Assembly (NCBI GenBank): GCA_016787705.1
Contig: JAEUTP010000014.1
Coordinates: forward strand, 356,352 to 420,351
Length of the DNA stretch: 64,000 bases
Direction: 5' to 3'
Source: Bacteroidia bacterium
GTDB lineage: Bacteria; Bacteroidota; Bacteroidia; B-17B0; Aurantibacillaceae
Each line of letters opens with the position of its first letter. Positions within the stretch are counted from its first letter, which is position 1. Of this stretch, positions 26,634-33,803 are shown one piece after another. The position numbers and the translations under genes are program-made. The notes under the pieces were generated by a model. The model ran no database searches and was not told the DNA's origin. It saw only the letters and a program-made list of their open reading frames with translations.

Positions 26634-27431
26634 ATGGAAATAATTGGTTACATCGCATCTATTTTAATTGGAATATCACTTGGGCTAATTGGTAGTGGTG
26701 GTAGTATTTTAACAGTACCAGTACTGGTTTATCTTTTTGCTGTTGACGCAGTTGCTGCAACAGCTTATTCATTGTTTATTGTTGGTTTTACGGCAGCAAT
26801 TGGTTCTGTAGGCTATTTTCGTAAAGGATTAGTAAACGTTAAAACCGCACTTGTTTTTGGAGCCCCTTCGATCGCAGCTGTCTTTTTAACGAGAGCATAT
26901 ATTGTACCGGCAATACCAAAAGAAGTTTTTTCAATTGGAACTTTTATAGTTACCAAAAGCATTTTAATGATGTTGCTTTTTGCTATTCTTATGGTTGCAG
27001 CATCATTTAGTATGATCAAAAAAGAAAAGAAGAAAAAAGAAGAGAATTCAGAGCCTCAAAAATTTAATTACCCGGTAATTCTTATAGAAGGTGCAGTAGT
27101 TGGTGTAATTACGGGTTTAGTTGGCGCAGGAGGAGGTTTTTTAATTATTCCAGCACTGGTATTGCTATCTAAACTACCAATGAAAGAAGCGGTAGGTACT
27201 TCATTAGTAATTATTGCAGCAAAATCGTTAATTGGTTTTTTTGGAGAAGGTGGAGAAACAGTTATTAATTGGAGTTTACTAACCTCAGTATCGGCAGTTG
27301 CAACCATTGGGATTTTTATTGGAATTTACCTTTCTAAAAAAATAGATGGCGCTAAACTAAAGCCAATATTTGGATGGTTTGTTTTGATTATGGGAATCTA
27401 CATTATCATTAAGGAAACCATTCTTAAATAA
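26634..27431 (+). CDS. TauE/SafE family sulfite/sulfonate exporter
   Basis: An inner-membrane transporter of the TauE/SafE (COG0730) family, which exports sulfite, sulfoacetate or takes part in sulfur compound traffic. About eight helices form two similar halves. The repeated motifs GLIGSGGSILTVPVLVY (near 18) and GLVGAGGGFLIIPALV (near 160) are the family's glycine-rich signatures. An in-frame ATG at 26583 precedes the predicted transcript start, so 26634 is used. Upstream is the shared operator, and downstream are the CstB-like genes, which produce sulfite or thiosulfate. Sulfite export is therefore the natural role, although it is inferred. Length of 265 residues is usual. Confidence 0.88.
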   Translation: MEIIGYIASILIGISLGLIGSGGSILTVPVLVYLFAVDAVAATAYSLFIVGFTAAIGSVGYFRKGLVNVKTALVFGAPSIAAVFLTRAYIVPAIPKEVFSIGTFIVTKSILMMLLFAILMVAASFSMIKKEKKKKEENSEPQKFNYPVILIEGAVVGVITGLVGAGGGFLIIPALVLLSKLPMKEAVGTSLVIIAAKSLIGFFGEGGETVINWSLLTSVSAVATIGIFIGIYLSKKIDGAKLKPIFGWFVLIMGIYIIIKETILK

Positions 27432-27436
27432 CAAAG

Positions 27437-27450
27437 TAACAGAAGTTACA
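27437..27450 (+). promoter_or_regulatory. GTA-N8-TAC operator, upstream member of a tandem pair
   Basis: GTAACAGAAGTTAC is a perfect palindrome of the arms. It is centred about 39 bp upstream of the second site at 27476-27488 and is too far from the -7 element to be the class II site itself. Confidence 0.65.
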
Positions 27451-27475
27451 GTTCAAATATGGTAGAAATGAAGTG

Positions 27476-27488
27476 TAATAAATGTTAC
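27476..27488 (+). promoter_or_regulatory. Variant operator at the class II position before the first CstB-like gene
   Basis: GTAATAAATGTTAC-type site with the spacer one base short. It ends exactly 22 nt before TAATTTTG (27511-27518), a perfect -7 element. Confidence 0.5.
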
Positions 27489-27574
27489 CATCAAAACAAA
27501 GACTACAAACTAATTTTGACAAATAAAATATAACCGAATAAATAACAATTACTAACCTTAAAAAAACCAATATT

Positions 27575-28975
27575 ATGTTTTTTCAACACATTTACGACAA
27601 AAGCCTTGCACAAGCAAGTTATTTTATCGGCTGCCAAAAAGCCGGTGTAGCAGCAGTTATTGATGCTAAAAGAGATGTAGATACTTACATCGAAATTGCG
27701 AAACAAAACAATATGAAAATCACTCATATTTTTGAAACGCACATTCATGCCGATTTTTTAGCAGGCTCTAGAGAGTTAGCTGCGATAACAGGCGCAGACA
27801 TGTACTTGTCTGATGAAGGTGGCGAAGGTTGGAAATACGAGTTTCCACATAAAGGAGTAAAAGATAAAGATGTAATTAAATTGGGGAATCTATTATTAGA
27901 AATATTGCACACTCCCGGACATACACCTGAAAGTATAAGTATCTTACTAACAGATACCCCTGCAAGTATGGAGCCTGTAATGTTATTTACAGGTGATTTT
28001 GTATTTGTTGGTGATGTGGGAAGGCCAGACCTTCTTGAAAAAGCAGCGGGTGTTGTTGGTACAGCAGATGCAGGGGCTATCCAAATGTATAAGTCTATAC
28101 AAAAATTCAACCTCCTTTCAGATTTTATTCAAGTTTGGCCGGGGCATGGTGCGGGATCGGCTTGTGGAAAATCTTTAGGGTCAGTTCCAAGTACAACTGT
28201 TGGCTACGAAAAAGCGCGAAACTGGGCTTTTCAATATAATGATAACGAAAACGGATTTGTTAAGTACTTATTGGCGGATCAGCCTGAACCACCGAAGTAT
28301 TTTGCAAAAATGAAATCGCTTAATAAAATCGACAGACCATTGCTTACTTCTGTGCCAAAGTTGAAACAGCTAACTGCTAGTGAATTAAAAGATTCGGTAA
28401 CAAAAGGAATAAAAATTATAGATGCGAGAAGTAAAAATGAATTTGCCAGTGGATATATTCCGGGGAGTATAAATATAGAAGGAAACAATTCATTTGCTAC
28501 TTGGGCAGGATGGTTTTTGAACTACGATGAAAAATTTATTCTTTTGGTTGATGAAACTCAATTAGACGATCTTACACGAAAACTAATGAGAGTTGGATTA
28601 GATAACATTTACGGTTATATACCTTCAACTAAGCCGTGGATAGAAATGGGAGGAAGTTTGGATAAGTCAACAATTATTAACCTTGATGAATTTAAAAATC
28701 TTCTTGCCGATAAAGATTTGGAAATAATTGACGTTAGAAACGCTACAGAATTTAAAGCAGGCCATATTGTAGGTGCCAAGCATGTATTCGTAGGAACTAT
28801 ACTTAATAATCTTGATAAAATAAATAAAGATAAAAAAGTAGTTATCCATTGTCAAAGTGGAGCTAGAGCGGCTATTGCCTATTCATTATTGACAAAAAGT
28901 GGATATAACAATATTTTAAACTACTCTGCGGGAATGAATGAATGGGTTAACGAAGGAAATTCAGTAATATCTTAA
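27575..28975 (+). CDS. CstB-like persulfide dioxygenase-rhodanese fusion (copy 1)
   Basis: A non-haem iron persulfide dioxygenase fused to rhodanese domains, as in CstB-type enzymes. It oxidises persulfides to sulfite and, with the rhodanese, can form thiosulfate. The metallo-beta-lactamase part (1 to about 240) has ETHIHADFLAG, HTPGHTPES, TGDFVFVGDVGRPDL and WPGHGAGSACGK, giving the metal ligands. A middle rhodanese-like domain lacks an active cysteine. The C-terminal rhodanese carries the loop HCQSGARAAI with the active Cys near 425. At 466 residues it is full length. It is first in an operon, 10 bp from a paralogue. It is the most diverged of the three copies (SGARAA rather than AGGYRS loop). 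Confidence 0.9.
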   Translation: MFFQHIYDKSLAQASYFIGCQKAGVAAVIDAKRDVDTYIEIAKQNNMKITHIFETHIHADFLAGSRELAAITGADMYLSDEGGEGWKYEFPHKGVKDKDVIKLGNLLLEILHTPGHTPESISILLTDTPASMEPVMLFTGDFVFVGDVGRPDLLEKAAGVVGTADAGAIQMYKSIQKFNLLSDFIQVWPGHGAGSACGKSLGSVPSTTVGYEKARNWAFQYNDNENGFVKYLLADQPEPPKYFAKMKSLNKIDRPLLTSVPKLKQLTASELKDSVTKGIKIIDARSKNEFASGYIPGSINIEGNNSFATWAGWFLNYDEKFILLVDETQLDDLTRKLMRVGLDNIYGYIPSTKPWIEMGGSLDKSTIINLDEFKNLLADKDLEIIDVRNATEFKAGHIVGAKHVFVGTILNNLDKINKDKKVVIHCQSGARAAIAYSLLTKSGYNNILNYSAGMNEWVNEGNSVIS

Positions 28976-28985
28976 AAACAATAAA

Positions 28986-30401
28986 ATGAAGGTAGAACAA
29001 ATTTATACAGGATGTTTAGCACAAGGAGCTTATTACATCGAGAGTAATGGAGAAGCGGCAATTATAGATCCGCTAAGGGAAGTAAAGCCATATATTGATA
29101 TGGCTAGTAACCGAGGAGCCAAAATAAAATACATTTTTGAAACTCATTTTCATGCTGATTTTGTATCAGGACACTTAGACCTTTGCAAAAAAACAGGAGC
29201 GCCTATTGTATATGGCCCAAACGCAAATCCTGAATTTGAATTTATATCGGCTAAGGATGGAGAAATATTTAAAATAGGAAATGTAAAAATAAAGGTTTTA
29301 CATACACCGGGACACACAATGGAAAGTACATGCTATCTCTTGATTGATGAGAACGGCAAAGAGCATTCTTTATTCAGTGGAGATACATTGTTTTTAGGTG
29401 ATGTAGGTCGTCCAGACTTAGCTCAAAAATCAGCATCAATGACTCAAGACGAGTTAGCAGGGCTACTGTATGATTCGTTAAATAAAAAGATAATGCCATT
29501 AGCGGATGACGTTATAGTTTATCCAGCTCACGGTGCCGGAAGTGCATGTGGTAAAAACATGATGAAAGAAACTGTTGATACGTTAGGCAATCAAAAGAAA
29601 ATGAATTATGCACTAAATCAACCTAACAAAGAAACTTTTGTGAAAGCAGTTACAGATGGGTTAACTCCGCCTCCAGGTTACTTTGGTATGAATGTAGCAA
29701 TGAATAAAAAAGGCATTGAAAGTTTTGATAGTGTATTCGAAAAAGGGATGAATGCTCTTTCAGCTAAAAAATTGGAGGAGTTGGTAGTAATGACAGAAGC
29801 ATTAGTGTTAGATGTTAGAGATGCTGCTGATTTTCAAAAAGGATTTATTCCACGTTCAATAAATATTGGGCTTCACGGCGACTTTGCGCCTTGGGTAGGA
29901 TCATTAATTGTTGATGTTAAACAACCTTTAATTTTAGTTACAAAAGTTGGTGAAGAAGAAGAAAGTGTAACTCGTTTGGCGCGTGTAGGTTTCGATAATG
30001 TAATTGGTTACTTAGACGGAGGCTTTGAATCATGGACAAGTGCAGGTAAAGAAATAGATGCTGTAAATAGAATTACAGCCTCACAGTTTAAAGCTGAATT
30101 AAAAGTTGGTGAAACAATTGTTCTTGATGCTCGAAGAGATAGTGAATATGCTGCTGAACATGTTGAAGAAGCCTTTAGCCGACCACTAGGTGATATAAAC
30201 AATTGGTTCAAAACTGTTGACGACAGTAAACCTTTTTATATCCATTGCGCTGGCGGCTACAGAAGCATGATTGCTTCAAGTATTCTCAAAGCAAGAGGCA
30301 TTCACAATTTTAAAGAAATTGAGGGAGGCTTTAAAGCAATAGCAGAAAGTGGCGTTCCTAAAACGGATTTCGTTTGTCAAACTAAACTTGTAAAAGCATA
30401 G
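28986..30401 (+). CDS. CstB-like persulfide dioxygenase-rhodanese fusion (copy 2)
   Basis: A paralogue of the preceding gene with the same three-part layout. The MBL domain shows ETHFHADFVSGH, HTPGHTMES, SGDTLFLGDVGRPDLAQ and YPAHGAGSACGKN. The middle rhodanese-like domain lacks the catalytic cysteine, and the C-terminal rhodanese loop is HCAGGYRS near 423. At 471 residues it is complete. It is closer to copy 3 at 52664-54082 than to copy 1, from the shared opening MKVEQIYTGC and the HCAGGYRS loop. The 10-bp gap to copy 1 makes them one transcript. Different copies may act on different persulfide carriers, which is only inference. Confidence 0.9.
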   Translation: MKVEQIYTGCLAQGAYYIESNGEAAIIDPLREVKPYIDMASNRGAKIKYIFETHFHADFVSGHLDLCKKTGAPIVYGPNANPEFEFISAKDGEIFKIGNVKIKVLHTPGHTMESTCYLLIDENGKEHSLFSGDTLFLGDVGRPDLAQKSASMTQDELAGLLYDSLNKKIMPLADDVIVYPAHGAGSACGKNMMKETVDTLGNQKKMNYALNQPNKETFVKAVTDGLTPPPGYFGMNVAMNKKGIESFDSVFEKGMNALSAKKLEELVVMTEALVLDVRDAADFQKGFIPRSINIGLHGDFAPWVGSLIVDVKQPLILVTKVGEEEESVTRLARVGFDNVIGYLDGGFESWTSAGKEIDAVNRITASQFKAELKVGETIVLDARRDSEYAAEHVEEAFSRPLGDINNWFKTVDDSKPFYIHCAGGYRSMIASSILKARGIHNFKEIEGGFKAIAESGVPKTDFVCQTKLVKA

Positions 30402-30449
30402 TATAAAGGCGGGTTATGCCGTCTCTATTAATTAACTTATTTAGTAAAC

Positions 30450-30821
30450 ATGAGAAAAATAATAACATTACTTGTAATAGCTATTTCAACACTTTCATTA
30501 GCTCAATGCAATTCACAAAAAAATAAAACAGAAGAAACAATGAAAACAACCGCAGTAACAAAAACAGATGTTAAACAAATTATCGTTGATGTAAGAACAG
30601 TTGATGAATGGGAGAATGACGGGCATGCTGATTGCTCAGTAAACTATCCTTTAGATACTTTTGAATCTAAAATTGAAGAATTGAAAAAGTATGATAAAGT
30701 TATTATTGTTTGTAGAAGTGGGAATAGAGCCGGTGTAGCAAAAAAACAATTGATTAGTGCCGGTTACACAAAAGAAGTAGAAAACCTCGGAGCCTGGCAA
30801 AATCTGAATTGTAGTAATTAA
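30450..30821 (+). CDS. Lipoprotein rhodanese
   Basis: A single-domain sulfurtransferase anchored outside the cytoplasm. A lipobox ends LAQC with C20 lipidated, followed by a polar linker and a rhodanese domain (about 45-123). The active-site loop is CRSGNRAG with C near 91, and the opening of the domain is VDVRTVDEWENDGHADCS. At 123 residues it is the short rhodanese class. It follows the two CstB-like genes in the same operon and would handle sulfane sulfur in the periplasm. The soluble paralogue at 56950-57258 has the same CRSGNR loop. Confidence 0.85.
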   Translation: MRKIITLLVIAISTLSLAQCNSQKNKTEETMKTTAVTKTDVKQIIVDVRTVDEWENDGHADCSVNYPLDTFESKIEELKKYDKVIIVCRSGNRAGVAKKQLISAGYTKEVENLGAWQNLNCSN

Positions 30822-30824
30822 AAG

Positions 30825-31073
30825 ATGAATGCGCTATTGCACAATTGGACTTTTATGCGTGGATTAAGACTATTGCTTGGCGTGGTAGTTTTAATTCAAA
30901 GCATTGTTGCTAAAGATTTGTTACTTGGGGCAATGAGTTTGTTTTTAATAGGCATGGCACTATTCAATTTTGGATGTTGCGGATCTAATGGCTGCGGCAC
31001 AAGGTTTACAAATAAGAAGACGAATAAAACAATTGAAGATGTCGACTTTGAAGAAGTGGTTGATAAAAAATAA
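30825..31073 (+). CDS. Small membrane protein with Cys-rich segment
   Basis: 82 residues with two predicted membrane helices (LRLLLGVVVLIQSIVA and LLLGAMSLFLIGMALFNF) followed by CCGSNGCG and a soluble acidic tail. The layout resembles DUF2892-like small proteins found next to rhodaneses. It starts 3 bp after the lipoprotein rhodanese stop. The cysteine cluster at the membrane edge could bind sulfane sulfur or metal, an inference. No firm family is assigned. Confidence 0.65.
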   Translation: MNALLHNWTFMRGLRLLLGVVVLIQSIVAKDLLLGAMSLFLIGMALFNFGCCGSNGCGTRFTNKKTNKTIEDVDFEEVVDKK

Positions 31074-31266
31074 ATTTTCTTTTATCGGAGGAGTATTCGG
31101 TGCGGTTTTAGGCTTCCTCTATTGGTATTTTGTTGGTTGCTCAAATGGTAGTTGTGCTATTACATCAAGCCCCGTTAATTCAACTATTTATGGCGCATTA
31201 ATGGGAATTCTTATCGTAGGAATTTTTAAGTCTGAAAAAAACAATAAAGATGCCGGAAAAGTTTAA
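31039..31266 (+). CDS. DUF6132-like small membrane protein
   Basis: 75 residues from ATG 31039 (an upstream ATG at 30970 lies deep in the previous gene and adds a non-hydrophobic tail). Two membrane helices flank the segment [20 protein letters not shown], whose GCSNGSCAI pattern matches the DUF6132 family as I recall it. It overlaps the previous gene by 35 bp and the thioredoxin gene by 17 bp, so it is translated as part of the cluster. Function is unknown. Two cysteines suggest a redox or sulfur role. Confidence 0.65.
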   Translation: MSTLKKWLIKNKFSFIGGVFGAVLGFLYWYFVGCSNGSCAITSSPVNSTIYGALMGILIVGIFKSEKNNKDAGKV

Positions 31267-31558
31267 CGAACTAATAAATAGCGAAACCCCAACATTGGTT
31301 GACTTCTATGCTGAATGGTGCGGCCCATGCAAAACGCTAAAACCAATATTGGAAGATCTTAAACATAAAATTGGTGATAAAGCTAAAATAATTAAAATTG
31401 ATATTGATAAAAATCCAACTGCTGCAAATACATACAGTATAAGAAGTGTGCCAATGCTACTTCTATTTAAAAAAGGTAAAATAATTTGGTAACGATAAGG
31501 TGTAGTATCAGCAAGCGAATTATCAGGTATAATCGAAAAAAATCTAAAACAATTATGA
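31250..31558 (+). pseudogene. Thioredoxin gene broken by two in-frame stop codons
   Basis: A thioredoxin with active site [14 protein letters not shown] (C near 25 and 28) and the cis-proline SVPML near 67. The frame is interrupted at TGG TAA CGA TAA GGT (31487-31501): two TAA codons separated by one codon. The same frame then continues as GVVSASELSGIIEKN and KQL, the expected C-terminal helix, and ends at TGA 31556-31558, which overlaps the next ATG in the usual ATGA way. The intact ancestor therefore reached 31558. The shortened 80-residue product (31250-31492) lacks the last strand and helix and probably does not fold well. A sequencing error would need to explain two nearby substitutions. 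Confidence 0.8.
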
Positions 31559-31824
31559 CAACTGAAATAATATTTGTAGAAAACATAAAATGCGGAGGAT
31601 GCATCAATAGCATTAAAGAGGCTATTAAAAAACTGAAGGGAGTAAGTGATGTTGAAATTGAAAAGGAAAACGATAAAGTGACAATCTACGGAACCGCAAT
31701 ACTTAGAGAAATTCTAGTAAATAAACTTGCTACTTTAGGTTATCCAGAGAAAGGAAATAACACAGCCTTAGCAAAGGTGAAATCTTTTGTGAGTTGTGCC
31801 AAAGGAAATCTTTCACTAAATTAA
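31555..31824 (+). CDS. Heavy-metal-associated (HMA) domain protein
   Basis: A small ferredoxin-fold metal-binding protein of 89 residues. The motif ENIKCGGCINSI near residues 9-20 has the CxxC that binds copper or another soft metal. The start at 31555 overlaps the old thioredoxin stop (ATGA). A further cysteine is near residue 80. It may act as a chaperone, either for an oxidase or by capturing metal, but no P-type ATPase is near. It is the last gene of the 27575 operon. Confidence 0.8.
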   Translation: MTTEIIFVENIKCGGCINSIKEAIKKLKGVSDVEIEKENDKVTIYGTAILREILVNKLATLGYPEKGNNTALAKVKSFVSCAKGNLSLN

Positions 31825-31842
31825 TTTGCTATCTTTACCTCA

Positions 31843-32469
31843 ATGGCAAATAACATTGAGTTACAAAAACGACTTCAATACCTCGGTAAAGAATTATCAT
31901 CAAAAATAATTGAGATTTCGAGTGTGCATGAAACTGACAAAGGCGTTGAGATTTTGAAAGAAGGTCAATACGTTAAATCAATTCCCATAGTTATTAGTGG
32001 TTTACTGAAAGTATTTACAAGGCATGATGATAGAGAATTGCTTTTGTATTACATACAACCGTCTGAGAGTTGTATTATGTCATTTTCGGCTAGTTTATCA
32101 AATGATAAAAGCACCATTTATGCACACACAATTGAAAAGTCAGTTTTACTACTTATCCCATCCGAGAAAATTAGCAGCCTAACAACTCTATTTCCAGAGT
32201 TTAATAATCTTTTCCATCAGCAATTTAAAGTGCGCTATAATGATTTGTTGGAAACTATTAATCAATTAATTTTTACGAATTTAGATCAGCGTCTTTATAA
32301 TTTCTTAAAAGAGACTTCAAAATTAAAGAATGAAAACCCTGTTAAAATCTCGCATCGTGAGATAGCAAATGAATTAGGTACTGTAAGGGAGGTTATTTCT
32401 CGAACAATGAAAAAACTCGAAAAAGAAAATAAAATCATCCAAACCCCAGATAGTATAAAGATTTTGTAA
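31843..32469 (+). CDS. Crp/Fnr family transcriptional regulator (FNR-like recognition helix)
   Basis: A 208-residue DNA-binding regulator. The cyclic-nucleotide-binding-like domain occupies about 1-120 with a single Cys at 77 in PSESCIMSFSA, so it lacks the FNR iron-sulfur cysteine set. The helix-turn-helix is about 168-195, with VREVISRTMKK in the recognition helix: R182, E183 and S186-R187 match the RE...SR contact set of FNR-like proteins. It has a TATCTTTA element (31830-31837) ending 5 nt before the ATG, so the message is probably leaderless. It lies between the CstB operon and a small membrane-protein gene. The ligand or signal is unknown. Confidence 0.88.
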   Translation: MANNIELQKRLQYLGKELSSKIIEISSVHETDKGVEILKEGQYVKSIPIVISGLLKVFTRHDDRELLLYYIQPSESCIMSFSASLSNDKSTIYAHTIEKSVLLLIPSEKISSLTTLFPEFNNLFHQQFKVRYNDLLETINQLIFTNLDQRLYNFLKETSKLKNENPVKISHREIANELGTVREVISRTMKKLEKENKIIQTPDSIKIL

Positions 32470-32493
32470 GCGGTAACAATAGTCACCGCTTTT
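32470..32493 (+). terminator. Terminator after the Crp/Fnr gene, overlapping an operator
   Basis: AGCGGTAAC pairs with GTCACCGCT (one mismatch) across AATA, followed by a short T run. The same bases form the operator at 32473-32486. Confidence 0.6.
32473..32486 (+). promoter_or_regulatory. GTA-N8-TAC-type operator inside a terminator hairpin
   Basis: GTAACAATAGTCAC lies 23 nt before TAATTTTG (32510-32517), a perfect -7 element for the DUF2892 gene. The operator is also the loop-side part of the preceding terminator. Confidence 0.6.
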
Positions 32494-32560
32494 TAGTTGT
32501 AATGTGAGGTAATTTTGTTTTAGATAATAAATATACAACTCATTTTAAAAACCAAAAATT

Positions 32561-32767
32561 ATGAAAAAAAACATGGGATCAGCCGACAAAATTATTAGAC
32601 TTATAATAGCGGCAATTGTAGCGGTATTGTATTTTACAAATGTAATTACAGGGACATTAGGAATTGTATTATTGGTATTGGCAGGAGTATTTGTTATAAC
32701 AAGTTTTATGAACTTTTGCCCGCTTTACACTTTGTTAGGAATTAATTCGTGCCCAGTAAAAAAATAA
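32561..32767 (+). CDS. DUF2892 (YgaP-like membrane domain) protein
   Basis: 68 residues, two membrane helices (IIRLIIAAIVAVLYF and LGIVLLVLAGVFVITSF) and the family pattern NFCPLYTLLGINSCP at the end. In E. coli YgaP this domain is the membrane part joined to a rhodanese, and here it stands alone. It is the only gene between an operator-containing promoter and a terminator at 32793-32815, so it is a separate regulon member. Together with the rhodaneses nearby it suggests a sulfur-related membrane role, by family knowledge. Confidence 0.88.
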   Translation: MKKNMGSADKIIRLIIAAIVAVLYFTNVITGTLGIVLLVLAGVFVITSFMNFCPLYTLLGINSCPVKK

Positions 32768-32792
32768 AGCGAGTAGATTTATTTAGTTTTAA

Positions 32793-32815
32793 AATCCCGA
32801 TTTATTCGGGGTTTT
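32793..32815 (+). terminator. Terminator after DUF2892 gene
   Basis: CCCGA (32796-32800) pairs with TCGGG (32806-32810), extended by flanking A/T pairs, and is followed by TTTTA. Confidence 0.6.
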
Positions 32816-32822
32816 ATGTTTT

Positions 32823-32836
32823 GTAACAATTGTTAC
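32823..32836 (+). promoter_or_regulatory. GTA-N8-TAC operator, perfect palindrome, before the SoxB-like operon
   Basis: GTAACAATTGTTAC is a perfect 14-bp palindrome. The sequence 22 nt downstream, CAATTTTA (32859-32866), matches the -7 position and shape. The site would control the long operon from 32907. Confidence 0.75.
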
Positions 32837-32906
32837 CGTAAAATAAAATGATTTTCATCAATTTTATACAAAATACATTTTTTTATTGGAAATTGTATGA
32901 AGCAAA

Positions 32907-33764
32907 ATGATAAAATTAATATCTAAAATATTTGACTGGTGCGAATTGTATTGGGATAGTAAGCAAAACTCGCGAAATCTTAGTTATATTTTAGTAACAG
33001 TATTTATTGTTACACTACTTATTGGTGCCGGAAATCACTTTGCACTATTTAAATCCTTTTATCTACTTTCTCAAATAAATTATAACGATGCTATCGAATT
33101 TAGTTTCAATTTTTTGTTGTTCTTTGAAATGATCGGTTTGGTTTTCGCGATTCCACAATCCATTGCTAGTTCAATAGCAAAACAGTTTCAAATAATGAGC
33201 CTTATTTTTTTAAGAACTTCTTTTGAGGAGCTATCTAATCTCTCTTTAAATTCTCAATTTCACGAACAAATTACAATCATTAGCCGAATGGCAGTTGATG
33301 CAAGCGCTGCATTGATTATTTTCTTACTCACATTGTGGTTTTATAGTTTACAAAAACACCGCCAAATAACTGACGAAACTGAAAAAACACGATTTATTAA
33401 CTTAAAAAAAATAATAGCAACAGGAGTATTAATTGGCCTATTTATATCTGTTCTATTAGACATTATCAAATATCTAGATACGGGCTTTTTCCATCCATCC
33501 TATCCTTTATTTTATCTCATTTTAATTTTTGCCGATATGTTGCTGATGTTAGCTGCGTTTAGATATGTAATTCACTATCCAAGTATCTTTCGGTACTCTG
33601 CTTTTGTACTAATAACCATCTTTATTCGAATTGCACTCCTTGCTCCTGTTTATTATAATGTTATTATTGGAATAGGAACAGTTTTGTTCGGTATTGGCGT
33701 TGCATACATACACAACCTATTTTTTGAGGGACGCTTAAAGCATCTAAATAAGGCGAATGCTTAA
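32907..33764 (+). CDS. Multi-pass membrane protein of unknown function
   Basis: 285 residues with about seven hydrophobic segments, the first near 27-47 (ILVTVFIVTLLIGAG) and the last near 245-275. Aromatic-rich loops and a short N-terminal amphipathic stretch (DWCELYWDSKQNS) are present. It is 40 bp upstream of the SoxB-like gene and heads the operon. I do not recognise the family. A role linked to sulfur or ion transport is possible from position alone. Confidence 0.65.
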   Translation: MIKLISKIFDWCELYWDSKQNSRNLSYILVTVFIVTLLIGAGNHFALFKSFYLLSQINYNDAIEFSFNFLLFFEMIGLVFAIPQSIASSIAKQFQIMSLIFLRTSFEELSNLSLNSQFHEQITIISRMAVDASAALIIFLLTLWFYSLQKHRQITDETEKTRFINLKKIIATGVLIGLFISVLLDIIKYLDTGFFHPSYPLFYLILIFADMLLMLAAFRYVIHYPSIFRYSAFVLITIFIRIALLAPVYYNVIIGIGTVLFGIGVAYIHNLFFEGRLKHLNKANA

Positions 33765-33803
33765 TCATAATTTAATCTATAAAACATAACTAAAACTATC
33801 AAA

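Noticed and set aside
31486..31554. Frameshift at the thioredoxin stop
   Set aside because: The downstream continuation is in the same frame as the start, so the cause is two in-frame stops rather than a shift.
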